Shown piece by piece: positions 9,286 to 17,239 of a DNA stretch of 64,000 bases. Each line of letters opens with the position of its first letter. Positions within the stretch are counted from its first letter, which is position 1. The DNA comes from Catenulispora yoronensis (GTDB lineage Bacteria > Actinomycetota > Actinomycetes > Streptomycetales > Catenulisporaceae), in the NCBI RefSeq assembly GCF_039531695.1, contig NZ_BAAAQN010000004.1, positions 186,001 to 250,000 of the forward strand. Reading direction: 5' to 3'. Both the position numbers and the translations under genes were made by a program. The notes under the pieces are model-generated. The model did not search any database, was not told the origin of the DNA, and saw only the letters and a list, made by a program, of their open reading frames with translations.

Positions 9286-9311
9286 GCTGGTCAGGGATAT
9301 CCGTTGGTTTT
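9286..9311 (-). repeat. Right copy of the 26-bp perfect inverted repeat
   Basis: Reverse complement of 6225-6250 with no mismatch; the match stops on both sides. No target-site duplication is visible flanking the pair. This copy lies 95 nt upstream of the ArsR-type gene. Confidence 0.9.
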
Positions 9312-9353
9312 TGCGGCGGATACAACGGCAACCCCGGTCCGGTCCGATCCCCC

Positions 9354-9426
9354 CGATTCCAAGGACATGCTTGACATAACCCCGTCACGGTTCGACGATT
9401 CCAAGCATGTCCTTGGAATCGTCGAA
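9354..9426. promoter_or_regulatory. Promoter and overlapping palindromes at the ArsR-type gene
   Basis: Two nested inverted repeats. One has 20-bp perfect arms at 9354-9373 and 9402-9421. The other has 15-bp perfect arms (TTCGACGATTCCAAG at 9391-9405 and its complement at 9412-9426) with a 6-nt loop that contains the ATG at 9407. A TTGACA (9371-9376) is followed 17 nt later by GACGAT (9394-9399), so transcription should begin at or near the ATG. Either a regulator bound here or the RNA hairpin would block expression. Autoregulation by the encoded ArsR-type protein is the simplest inference. Confidence 0.75.
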
Positions 9427-10051
9427 GGAATCGTCGAACGCGTCCCCGAGCCCTGAGTCGCGCGGCCAGCGGTGGTTGGTCCTGGAGGACCCCACTGTCG
9501 TGCGGGCGGTGGCCCATCCGATCCGTTTGGAGGTGATGGAGCTGATTGGCCGTCATGGGCGGCTGACTACGGCCGACGCGGCGCGGGAGCTGGGTATCAG
9601 CCACGGTTTGGCGTCGCATCATCTGCGGCAGCTGGCGAAGTACGGCTTCGTGGAGCAGGTCGCGGGCAAGGACAATCGCGAGCGCCCTTGGCGGCTGCTG
9701 TTCACTTCTCAGCGGGTCGAGGGGGTCGATGCCGATCCTGAGCTTGCCGATGCCGCGGATGTTCTGGAGCGGATCTCTGCCGAGCGGGTGGTGGCGCGGT
9801 TCATTGACTGGCAGCGGCGGCGTGGTGAGTGGTCCGCGGCGTGGAATCAGCAGGCTGGTCTGAGCCAGACCAATGTCTATCTCACGTTCGATGAGTTGGC
9901 CGAGCTCAACGGTGCTATCGAGGAGCTGATCGTGCGGTACGTCAATGAGCGTCCCATCGACGACTTGGCGTCTCGTCCGGCGGGGTCGGTCCCGGTCAAC
10001 ATCAGCACGTTCGTGGTGCCGCACTCGCAGCCGGCCCGGCAGACGCGGTAG
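9407..10051 (+). CDS. ArsR-family winged-helix transcriptional regulator
   Basis: 214 residues. The winged helix spans about residues 25-95 (RAVAHPIRLEVMELIGRHG, then LTTADAARELGISHGLASHHL, with the wing EQVAGKDNRERPWRL). The C-terminal half is a helical extension seen in larger ArsR-like regulators. There are no paired cysteines, so it is not a classical metal sensor. It probably responds to a small molecule and controls the MFS exporter that starts 15 nt downstream. There is no ribosome binding site before the ATG at 9407, which sits in a hairpin loop just after a -35/-10 pair, so the message is probably leaderless. TTG at 9413 is an alternative start. Confidence 0.85.
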   Translation: MSLESSKESSNASPSPESRGQRWLVLEDPTVVRAVAHPIRLEVMELIGRHGRLTTADAARELGISHGLASHHLRQLAKYGFVEQVAGKDNRERPWRLLFTSQRVEGVDADPELADAADVLERISAERVVARFIDWQRRRGEWSAAWNQQAGLSQTNVYLTFDELAELNGAIEELIVRYVNERPIDDLASRPAGSVPVNISTFVVPHSQPARQTR

Positions 10052-10065
10052 ACGCGGCAGACCCC

Positions 10066-11403
10066 GTGGACTCAGCGAAGACAGTGAAGGCAGTGAAGGC
10101 CGTGGGTGGAATCACTGCGGTATGGCAGGTACTCGGCGCGCGCCGAGATCTCCGGCTAGTGCTACTCGCCGGCGTGGTTTCCGTCACCGGTGACTGGGTG
10201 CTGCTGACCGGGTTGGCGTACTGCGTCTACGTGCTGACCGGTTCCACCGTCGCCTCGGCGCTCACAGCGACGGCCGGTCTGCTGCCGCAGGTGTTTCTGG
10301 GTCCGGTGGCTGGGGTGTTCGCCGACCGGTGGGACCGTAAGCGGACGATGATCGGTGCGGATCTGCTGTTGGCGGCGGGTCTGTTGCCGTTGTTGGCGGT
10401 GGGCGGTCGCGGTCAGGTGTGGATCGTGGTGGGGGTGCTGCTGTGGCAGGGCGCTGTGGTGCAGTTTTTCGCCCCGGCTGAGCAGGCGATGGTGCCGCGT
10501 CTGGTGGATGGCGCGGAGTTGGCGACGGCGAACGCGTTGGTGGTGCAGTCTCGGGACGTTGCGCGGTTGTGTGGTGCGGCCGCTGGTGGTGTGCTCGCGG
10601 CGGCCGGTGGTGTTCCGGCGTTGGCGGTGGCTGATGCGGCGAGTTTCCTGCTGGCGGCGGTGTTGTTGCGGTGCGTGCGGACCAGTGGCGAGGTGGAGCG
10701 GCGGTCTCGACAGTCTGGGCGGGTGGTGGAGGTGTTCGGTGAGCTCGGGGCGGGTCTGCGGCTGGTTGCCGGGGTGCGGGTGTTGCGGACGCTGATGCTG
10801 TTCGTAGTGCTGGCCGGAACTGGCGAAGGAGTCATGGGTACGTTGTTCGCGCCCTTCGTCAGGGATGTGCTGCACGGCGGCGGCCGCACCTACGGCTTGA
10901 TCTCGGCGGTTCAGGCGGTCGGTGGGATCGTCGGCGGCTTGGCGGTGGCGGTGTTCGGCCGTCACATACCCGCGCCTCGGTTGCTGGGTGTCGGCGCGGT
11001 GCTGTTCGGAGCGGTCGATCTGGTGATCTTTCTCTACCCGCTGGGTTATCTCGCCACGTGGCCGGCGGTTGTCGGCATGGTTGTAGTGGGCGTGCCCGGG
11101 GCGTTGGTCATGACGGGGTTGTTCACGTTGATGCAGCAGTACACGGTTGACGAGTTCCGCGGCCGCGCGTTCGGTGCGCTGACCGGTCTGTTCGGCGCTT
11201 GCCAGCTCATTGCCACGCTCAGCGCCGGCTTTCTGGCTCGGGTGTTCGGCATCATCCCGGTGCTGATGTTCCAGGGTTTGTGTTACGTCGCGGCGGGGTT
11301 CATGGTGCTGCTCATGCTGCGCGGCGCCAAAGTCGGCACCGAGATCAACGCCGGAGCCGGAGCCGGCACCAACGTCGGCGTGGCAGGCGCACCGATTATG
11401 TGA
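10066..11403 (+). CDS. MFS exporter (MFS_3, EntS-like)
   Basis: 445 residues with about 12 hydrophobic helices. An N-terminal GDWVLLTGLAYCVYVLTGST segment and the loop motif FADRWDRKRTM between helices 2 and 3 match the exporter group related to EntS. It should pump a small molecule out across the cytoplasmic membrane using the proton gradient. It starts 15 nt after the ArsR-type regulator and forms an operon with it. The C-terminus ends in a soluble tail rich in Ala and Gly. The substrate is unknown. Confidence 0.88.
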   Translation: MDSAKTVKAVKAVGGITAVWQVLGARRDLRLVLLAGVVSVTGDWVLLTGLAYCVYVLTGSTVASALTATAGLLPQVFLGPVAGVFADRWDRKRTMIGADLLLAAGLLPLLAVGGRGQVWIVVGVLLWQGAVVQFFAPAEQAMVPRLVDGAELATANALVVQSRDVARLCGAAAGGVLAAAGGVPALAVADAASFLLAAVLLRCVRTSGEVERRSRQSGRVVEVFGELGAGLRLVAGVRVLRTLMLFVVLAGTGEGVMGTLFAPFVRDVLHGGGRTYGLISAVQAVGGIVGGLAVAVFGRHIPAPRLLGVGAVLFGAVDLVIFLYPLGYLATWPAVVGMVVVGVPGALVMTGLFTLMQQYTVDEFRGRAFGALTGLFGACQLIATLSAGFLARVFGIIPVLMFQGLCYVAAGFMVLLMLRGAKVGTEINAGAGAGTNVGVAGAPIM

Positions 11404-11426
11404 TGCATGCAGGCGTGCCGGGTCCG

Positions 11427-11432
11427 TACGAT
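11427..11432 (+). promoter_or_regulatory. Candidate -10 box (TACGAT) for the 1199-residue HEAT-like gene
   Basis: TACGAT ends 8 nt before the ATG at 11441 and there is no ribosome binding site, so a leaderless mRNA is plausible. No good -35 is visible. Confidence 0.4.
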
Positions 11433-11440
11433 GCCGGATC

Positions 11441-14400
11441 ATGACCTCGACCCCGCATGACGCCTACGCCCTCCTGACCGCGATCGATTCGCTCGACCGT
11501 CCGGCCCGGATGCGGCTGGTGGCCCGGACCGCCCGATCGCTGGCCGGGACGCCGGAGCTGGCGTCGGTGCTGGCCGAGCTGTCCGAGGGCGGGACGTTCG
11601 AACGCGGGCTGGCGCTCACCATGGCCCACGTCGCCGGCGACGAAGGCCACCTGCGCGCGATACTGGCCGGCCCCGACCCCGATTTCGGCCTGCGGGTCCA
11701 GGCCCTCAACGCACTGATCAACTCCCCCGAGCACGACGCAGTCGTGCTGGCCACCCTCGACGACGCGCCGCTGGCCTGGCGGCGTGCCGTGATCCGGGCC
11801 GTGCGGCAGGTACGGCGCCAGGACCTCGCCGACCGCCTGATGCTCACAGCGCGCGCCACGGACCAGACGAACCAGACGGACCAGACGAAAACGGACCACG
11901 CAGCGGCACTGCTCCCCGACACACTCCTGGTGAAGCTGCTCCCATCCTGCTCAGAGCCGGTGGCGACACAGCTGCTGCCCGACTTCGCCCACCTGGACGT
12001 CGACTGGACCCGCCTGGGCACCGCACACCCGCGCCCGGTCCTGGCGTTCATCAGCAGCCAGCTGGACGAGCTGCCCGACGGTCTGCGGCCCGCATGGTGG
12101 CGCCTGTGCGCCGACGGTGTCGCGGCGGCGGCGCGCGCCGAGCCCGGTCTGGTCCTGGAGTTGCTGGAGCGGCACAGTGTGTGGCGTCGGCTGCCGTTTC
12201 CGGCGGGCCTGGTCAAGCAGCTGCGGTCGTTGAGTACGTTCGATGCTGTCCGGACGCTGCGGTTGTTGGTCGATGCCGCCGGTACCAGCGGGCCTGCCGG
12301 TGTCGACAATCCTTTGACCGCTGTGGCGCCTCCTGTGCCGTATTGGGCTCGTCGTGGTGCGCGGATGTCGCGCAGTGTTCGCCGTGCTTTGTTGCTGTGC
12401 GCGCCGGAGCAGGCGGTGCGGTGGGGCCGGTTGTGCGCGCAGGACGATCGGCAGCTCGCGGTGTTGGTGGGTACGTTGCCGCCGTCGCGGCGTGATGCTT
12501 TCTTCGACGCGGTCACGGCCGGTCGGGATCTGGATCGGGCGGTGCTGGCCGAGCCGTTGCTGGATGCTTTGCCGCACCCGCGGCGGCATGCCGAGGCCCG
12601 CAGGATGCTGGCGTTGCCGGCGTTGGAGGCCGATCCGGTGCTCAAGCTGCGGGTCAGTGCGCGGCTGCCGTGGGCCGAGGGGCGGCAGGTTCTGCTGGAG
12701 CAGACGCGTGCCGCCGACGCCGCGGCGCGGGCTGCCGCCTACCCGCTTCTGGTGGCGTGTGTGGCGGCCGAACGGGACGCAGCGGTGTTCGCCCGGTTCC
12801 TGGACGAGGACCTGGGGCGGATCCACAACGAGCAGGATCCGGTGCGGCAGCCCACGCTCAAAGCGTTGGCGCAGACCCCGCCGGCGCTGTTCGGCGACGG
12901 CGCGGTGGCGGCGCTGACCCGGTTGGGCACCGACGCCGTGGAGGCCCGTGACGTCTCGGTCGGGTCGTTGAGCGCGGTGCGGCAGCTGGCGCGGCGGCTG
13001 CTGGTCCACCACGCCGAGTCCGGCGACGCCGAGCTGCTGGCCTGGGGTCTGCGGGTGCTGGAGCTGGAGCTGGTCGAGGGTGCCACGGACGCGGTGGACC
13101 GGGAGCGGCTGGACACGGTGCGGCACGGTCAGGAACGCGCGGTGGTCGACGTGCTCGGCCCGTGGGTGCGGCGCGGCCTGGAACGGGCCTGGTACAGCAG
13201 GCTGCTGACGTTGGCCGAGGCGCTGGGCCGGCGGGCCTGGGCCATGCCGGACGTGCAGGGCTGGCTGGAGTGGACGATCTGGAACAGCCCCTCGGGCGTG
13301 GCGCACACCGCGATCCCGCTGTGGCTGGCCGACCCGGCCCGCCGGTCCGAGCGGGTCGAGGCGCTGGTGCGGTGGGATCCGTCGGTCGCGAAGCTGTGGC
13401 CGGTGGCCCATGTCATCGCCGGTCACCGGACCGACCTGCTCGACCCCTACCTCACCGGTCGGCCCCCGGGAGGCCGGTTCGTGACCGACGGCGTGCGGTG
13501 GATACCCGATTTCCCGTCGGCGGCGGTCCAGCACTGGCTGCCGCGTCAGCGTGCCCAGTACGTCAAGCTGCTGGCGCGGATCGCCGGCGACGCCGGGTCC
13601 ACAGCGTCGGCGCGCGCCGACGCGATCCGGCAGTCGGCAACTGTGGGGGAGGCGGGCCAGGCTGTTGTCGACCGGTACCTGGGGTCGGCCAACGTGGTGT
13701 TGCAGGAGGCGGCGCTGGGTGCGACGGTGTGGCTGCCGGATCCGGCCGCGGCGATACCGGTGTTGCTGGAGCATGTCGACGATGATCGGGCGCGGGTGGC
13801 GGTGTATGCGCTGACGCGGGCGGCGCAGTTCGCGCGGCCTGCGGAGCTGGGGGCGCGGCTGGAGGCGGTGGTGGTCGGCGCTTCGGCGAAGGTGACCAGC
13901 CGCAAGGAGGTGCTGCGGATCGCGGCGCAGGTGGGGGTGCCGGACCTGGTGGGTTTGCTGCTGCGGACGTGGGGTGGGCAGCGGCAGCATCGGCATGTGC
14001 GGATGGCGGCGGTGAGCCGGTTGGTCGGTGAGTTGGACGATGCGCGGGTGTGGGAGGTTTTGGGGGCGGCGGCTGGGGTGGGGGCGGGGACAGCGCCTGC
14101 GGACGCGGCTGCGGCGGTCGCGTCGATCGCGCCAGCCACCTCGGTCGCGACGGCCGCGACGGTCGCGCCAGTCACCTCGGAGCGCGATGTGGCGTTGGCG
14201 CTGCTGGGCCGCGGACCGCTGCGACTGGCGGTGCGGCACCGTGCCGCCTACGGCGCGCTGATCGCCGAACTGTGTGCGCACCCCGACGCGCTGGTGCGGC
14301 GCACCGCCATCGAGCAGGTCGCAGCGTGGTACCCGTGGACGCCGCAGGCCGCCGAAGCGATCCGCGCCGCGGTGGTGGACGTGACCTCGTTCGCGCCGTT

Positions 14401-15040
14401 ACCGATCGCGGTGGTCGGACAGCTGGTCGCCGCCGGCTGGCCGGTCGAGGAGCACGTGCAGCTGGTGCGGCAACTGCTGGAGATGGCGGCGGCGGAACGC
14501 GACGAGAACGTCGCGACCGGCGCCGTGTTCCGCGACCGTCCCGCCCGCCGCCGCCTTGCTGACCTGGCCGCGAACCTGACACCGACACTGCGAGCCGGTG
14601 TCGAGCAGTGGCGTCCGGTCGTGTCCGCGACCGGCGAGACACTGGCCGCCGAGCCGAATTGGCTGCACACCGCCGCACGCCTGCACGCGCAGGCCTTGGA
14701 CCTGACCGCCGAGGCCGAGACGTTCACCACCGACGTCCACGCGCTGGCCCAACTCACCGACGACCGCCCAGCAGCGGCGCGCGCCGCGGCACAGACGCTC
14801 AGCTCCCGCGTTGAGGGGCAGGGCGATCCGTTCGTGCCGGATTCGTTCTATGCCGCCGCCGCGGCGCTCGCGTCCGAGCCGGGGATCTCGGCCGGGACGT
14901 TGGCGCTGGTGCTGGCGGCGTCCGCCGGGCCGGGCAGCGGGTGGGAGCGCAGGTGGCGGGACGTGGTGGGGTTGCTGCGGGCGCATCCGGATGCTGATGT
15001 GGCCGAGGCGGCGTTGGAGCTGCGGATGGGTGAGGTCTGA
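11441..15040 (+). CDS. Very large HEAT-like alpha-solenoid protein of unknown function
   Basis: 1199 residues, almost entirely predicted helix. Degenerate HEAT-type pairs run through the whole length, for example DFGLRVQALNALINSPEHD, VQHWLPRQRAQYVKLLARIAG, ADAIRQSATVGEAGQAVVD and DDRARVAVYALTRAAQF. A Thr/Ala/Val low-complexity linker near residue 890 separates a C-terminal part. There are no catalytic motifs, signal peptide or membrane segments. Such proteins act as scaffolds, but no partner is evident. The ATG at 11441 is 37 nt after the MFS gene, with its own candidate -10 box. I associate similar large proteins with Streptomyces and relatives, without assigned function. Confidence 0.78.
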   Translation: MTSTPHDAYALLTAIDSLDRPARMRLVARTARSLAGTPELASVLAELSEGGTFERGLALTMAHVAGDEGHLRAILAGPDPDFGLRVQALNALINSPEHDAVVLATLDDAPLAWRRAVIRAVRQVRRQDLADRLMLTARATDQTNQTDQTKTDHAAALLPDTLLVKLLPSCSEPVATQLLPDFAHLDVDWTRLGTAHPRPVLAFISSQLDELPDGLRPAWWRLCADGVAAAARAEPGLVLELLERHSVWRRLPFPAGLVKQLRSLSTFDAVRTLRLLVDAAGTSGPAGVDNPLTAVAPPVPYWARRGARMSRSVRRALLLCAPEQAVRWGRLCAQDDRQLAVLVGTLPPSRRDAFFDAVTAGRDLDRAVLAEPLLDALPHPRRHAEARRMLALPALEADPVLKLRVSARLPWAEGRQVLLEQTRAADAAARAAAYPLLVACVAAERDAAVFARFLDEDLGRIHNEQDPVRQPTLKALAQTPPALFGDGAVAALTRLGTDAVEARDVSVGSLSAVRQLARRLLVHHAESGDAELLAWGLRVLELELVEGATDAVDRERLDTVRHGQERAVVDVLGPWVRRGLERAWYSRLLTLAEALGRRAWAMPDVQGWLEWTIWNSPSGVAHTAIPLWLADPARRSERVEALVRWDPSVAKLWPVAHVIAGHRTDLLDPYLTGRPPGGRFVTDGVRWIPDFPSAAVQHWLPRQRAQYVKLLARIAGDAGSTASARADAIRQSATVGEAGQAVVDRYLGSANVVLQEAALGATVWLPDPAAAIPVLLEHVDDDRARVAVYALTRAAQFARPAELGARLEAVVVGASAKVTSRKEVLRIAAQVGVPDLVGLLLRTWGGQRQHRHVRMAAVSRLVGELDDARVWEVLGAAAGVGAGTAPADAAAAVASIAPATSVATAATVAPVTSERDVALALLGRGPLRLAVRHRAAYGALIAELCAHPDALVRRTAIEQVAAWYPWTPQAAEAIRAAVVDVTSFAPLPIAVVGQLVAAGWPVEEHVQLVRQLLEMAAAERDENVATGAVFRDRPARRRLADLAANLTPTLRAGVEQWRPVVSATGETLAAEPNWLHTAARLHAQALDLTAEAETFTTDVHALAQLTDDRPAAARAAAQTLSSRVEGQGDPFVPDSFYAAAAALASEPGISAGTLALVLAASAGPGSGWERRWRDVVGLLRAHPDADVAEAALELRMGEV

Positions 15041-15066
15041 GGGCTGGCGGGCTGGCGGGCTGGGAC
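15041..15066. repeat. Short tandem repeat directly after the HEAT-like gene
   Basis: The 8-mer GGCTGGCG is repeated two to three times immediately after the TGA at 15038-15040. It is one of several such arrays at gene ends in this window. Confidence 0.6.
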
Positions 15067-15171
15067 TGGTGGTCGCACTCCAGCCACCCTCTGACCGAGA
15101 CATACGTGCCCACCCGGGGTGTCCTCTCCAGCGTCGGGGTGACATGATCATGCCCCAACCAAGGAGGGTCT

Positions 15172-15510
15172 GTGAACGCTGTCGCCAGCGACGGTCACAT
15201 AGTTGTCAGTGTTGCGCGTGATGGTGCGGGCAACCGGGACCAGCACCGGTCCTACCGGATCGTTGTCGATGGGCGAGCGGTGGGGTCGGTGAAGCGCGGG
15301 GAAGTCAGCGAGGTCGTGCTGCCGCCAGGCCAGCACCGGATCCGGGTGGCTGTCTCGTGGTGCTCCAGTCCCGAGGTCCAGTTCGATGGCGCGGGCGGTG
15401 AGCGGGTCGCTTTCAGCTGCGGCCCGCAGGGACACCCCGACGTCGCGACCCCCTGGCAGCTCACCTTCGGCCGCCGTTCCTACCTCCGGTTGGAGCGCGC
15501 AGCCGCCTGA
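15172..15510 (+). CDS. Small cytoplasmic protein of unknown function
   Basis: 112 residues, mostly beta strand: YRIVVDGRAVGSVKRGEVSEV, then VVLPPGQHRIRVAVSWCSSPE and ERVAFSCGP. The pattern of a PEGA-like or small beta-sandwich domain (a basic property followed by PPGQHRIRV) suggests a ligand- or membrane-surface-binding module. There is no signal peptide. The GTG at 15172 is preceded by AAGGAGGG, an unusually good ribosome binding site. A CATGATCATG palindrome lies just upstream, and a near copy precedes the next gene (15618), so the two may share a regulator. Confidence 0.6.
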   Translation: MNAVASDGHIVVSVARDGAGNRDQHRSYRIVVDGRAVGSVKRGEVSEVVLPPGQHRIRVAVSWCSSPEVQFDGAGGERVAFSCGPQGHPDVATPWQLTFGRRSYLRLERAAA

Positions 15511-15617
15511 ACACCCGCCTGAACAACCCCCTGAACACCCCTTGGCCGTCCGCCGGCTGTGTTTCGCGTAGCCGCTGCCGCGTACGGCATGATCATGGGG
15601 CAGGGAGGGGAAACAAC

Positions 15618-17132
15618 ATGCTGCCGTACAGCTACCGCATCACCAAGTACGACCCGGCGGACCGCAACGAACACGGCCACTACATCGGCGACCAGGAGCC
15701 GGTCAGCGACCACGGTCCCATCGAGGCCGCATACCTGCAGACGGTGGCGGCGTTCGCCGCGTCGACCGGCGTGACGTCTGTGGCGATCCGCGAGCCGGGC
15801 CTGGTGTCCAGTTTCGTCCACTTCGGCCTGGAGCCGGTCGCCGAAGGCCACGGCCTGACCGGGCTGTTCCCGTCCGACCTGGCTGGCTTCCACGACGGCG
15901 CCGAGGTGCCGGTCGGCCTCGGCCTGGAGCTGGTGCGGGCCATGCTGCGCGACAGCGGGGTGTTCTGCTCCCTGGAAGTCGAGGACCGGTTCGCCGTGCA
16001 CATCGGCTGGGACCAGTACATGTACATCAGCAGCGCCGAACCCTGCCACGACGCCGTGGCGCGCGCCGCCGAGCTCGGGTTGTTCCCGGAGGCGGTGGAT
16101 GCCTCGCCGTATGAGGGGGCGTTCGAGGAGCCAGGCGAGCAGCGGCCCGCCGACGCCGATTTCTGGGCGCATCTGCGCAGGACGCTGCTACACCGCGAGG
16201 CGGCGATCCTGGAGGAGAGCCATCTGCAGAACGTTTCCCGCTGGCATCGGCTGAGCTCGGACAACCTCGACACTGTGCGTGCCGGTCTTGCTCCGCGGGC
16301 GCGGCTGACGGTGTGGCCGGACCTGTCCCGCGACGTCGCCGTCGACGTCACCGTCGCCGCGACGCTGGCCGAGCTGTCGGAGGACGACATCGTCGAGGTC
16401 GTCTGGGAGGACCAGGACGGCCGTATCGTCAGTGCCATCGTCGACGACAGCGAGTTCGCCGAACTGTCGACCCGCCTGGCGCAGGCGCGCGCCATCGCGG
16501 TACTTCCGCTGGCCGAGGACGACCGTCACCCGCTGTTCGCGGCGGTTCTGCCGGACCCGGACGGCGTTCTGCGCGCACGCTGGCGCACAGTCCAGACCGA
16601 CAGCGACCGCGCGTGGGCGGTCATGAAGACTCTGCGACGCGGCCAGCGGGTCACCGGCACCGTCGTCAAGATCGCGACCTTCGGCGTGACCTTCGTCGAC
16701 ATCGGCGGTGTCACCGCGATGATCAACCTGCCGGAGCTGTCCTGGCGGCCGTTCCACGACCCTGCGGAGGTGGTGAAGGAGGGGCAGGTGATCACCGCGG
16801 AGATCCTGGATGTCGACATGGACCGGGAACAGGTCCCGCTCTCGCTCAGGGCGGTGCAGCCCGATCCGCTGCAACAGCTGGCGCGGCAGGCTGGACTTGC
16901 GGATCAGGCCGGGTCGGCGGGGCTGACGGTCACCGGGACGGTGACGAAGCTGGTGCCGATCGGCGCATTCGTACGCATCGAGGACCGACTCGACGGCTTC
17001 GTCGGGCTGCTGCCCACCGACCAGGCCGGCGGGCTCCAGGTCGGCGAGCAGGTGGTGGTGAGGATCGCAAGGATCGATGTCGAGCGCCGTCAGATCTTCT
17101 TGGCGCGCGACGCCGATTCCGACCTTCACTGA
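15618..17132 (+). CDS. S1-domain RNA-binding protein with a novel N-terminal region
   Basis: 504 residues. Two S1 (OB-fold) domains lie at the C-terminus: about residues 338-405 (GQRVTGTVVKIATFGVTFVDI ending MDREQVPLSLRA) and 432-500 (VTGTVTKLVPIGAFVRIEDRL ending VERRQIFLARD). This C-terminal pair resembles the repeats of ribosomal protein S1. The first about 330 residues begin MLPYSYRITKYDPADRNEHG and do not resemble any RNA-binding domain I know. They contain EDRFAVHIGWDQYMYISS. Binding of RNA, perhaps mRNA or the ribosome, is likely. AGGGGAAACAAC precedes the ATG. Confidence 0.75.
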   Translation: MLPYSYRITKYDPADRNEHGHYIGDQEPVSDHGPIEAAYLQTVAAFAASTGVTSVAIREPGLVSSFVHFGLEPVAEGHGLTGLFPSDLAGFHDGAEVPVGLGLELVRAMLRDSGVFCSLEVEDRFAVHIGWDQYMYISSAEPCHDAVARAAELGLFPEAVDASPYEGAFEEPGEQRPADADFWAHLRRTLLHREAAILEESHLQNVSRWHRLSSDNLDTVRAGLAPRARLTVWPDLSRDVAVDVTVAATLAELSEDDIVEVVWEDQDGRIVSAIVDDSEFAELSTRLAQARAIAVLPLAEDDRHPLFAAVLPDPDGVLRARWRTVQTDSDRAWAVMKTLRRGQRVTGTVVKIATFGVTFVDIGGVTAMINLPELSWRPFHDPAEVVKEGQVITAEILDVDMDREQVPLSLRAVQPDPLQQLARQAGLADQAGSAGLTVTGTVTKLVPIGAFVRIEDRLDGFVGLLPTDQAGGLQVGEQVVVRIARIDVERRQIFLARDADSDLH

Positions 17133-17239
17133 AGACCTTTGAGGCTTGGCAAACCTCGTCGGTGGACCCAGTTGACGCAGGATCTTGCGGCATTGCAGGA
17201 TACGGACGTCCATACGCGCTCTACCTGGGGGATCGATCG

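Noticed and set aside
11951..14281. 776-residue minus-strand ORF
   Set aside because: It is Arg/His/Pro-rich and lies opposite the HEAT-like gene, which has better codon use and a start with a -10 box.
16313..17239. Upstream extension of the cell-wall-binding protein ORF
   Set aside because: It overlaps the S1-domain gene in another frame. The signal peptide at ATG 17240 marks the real start.
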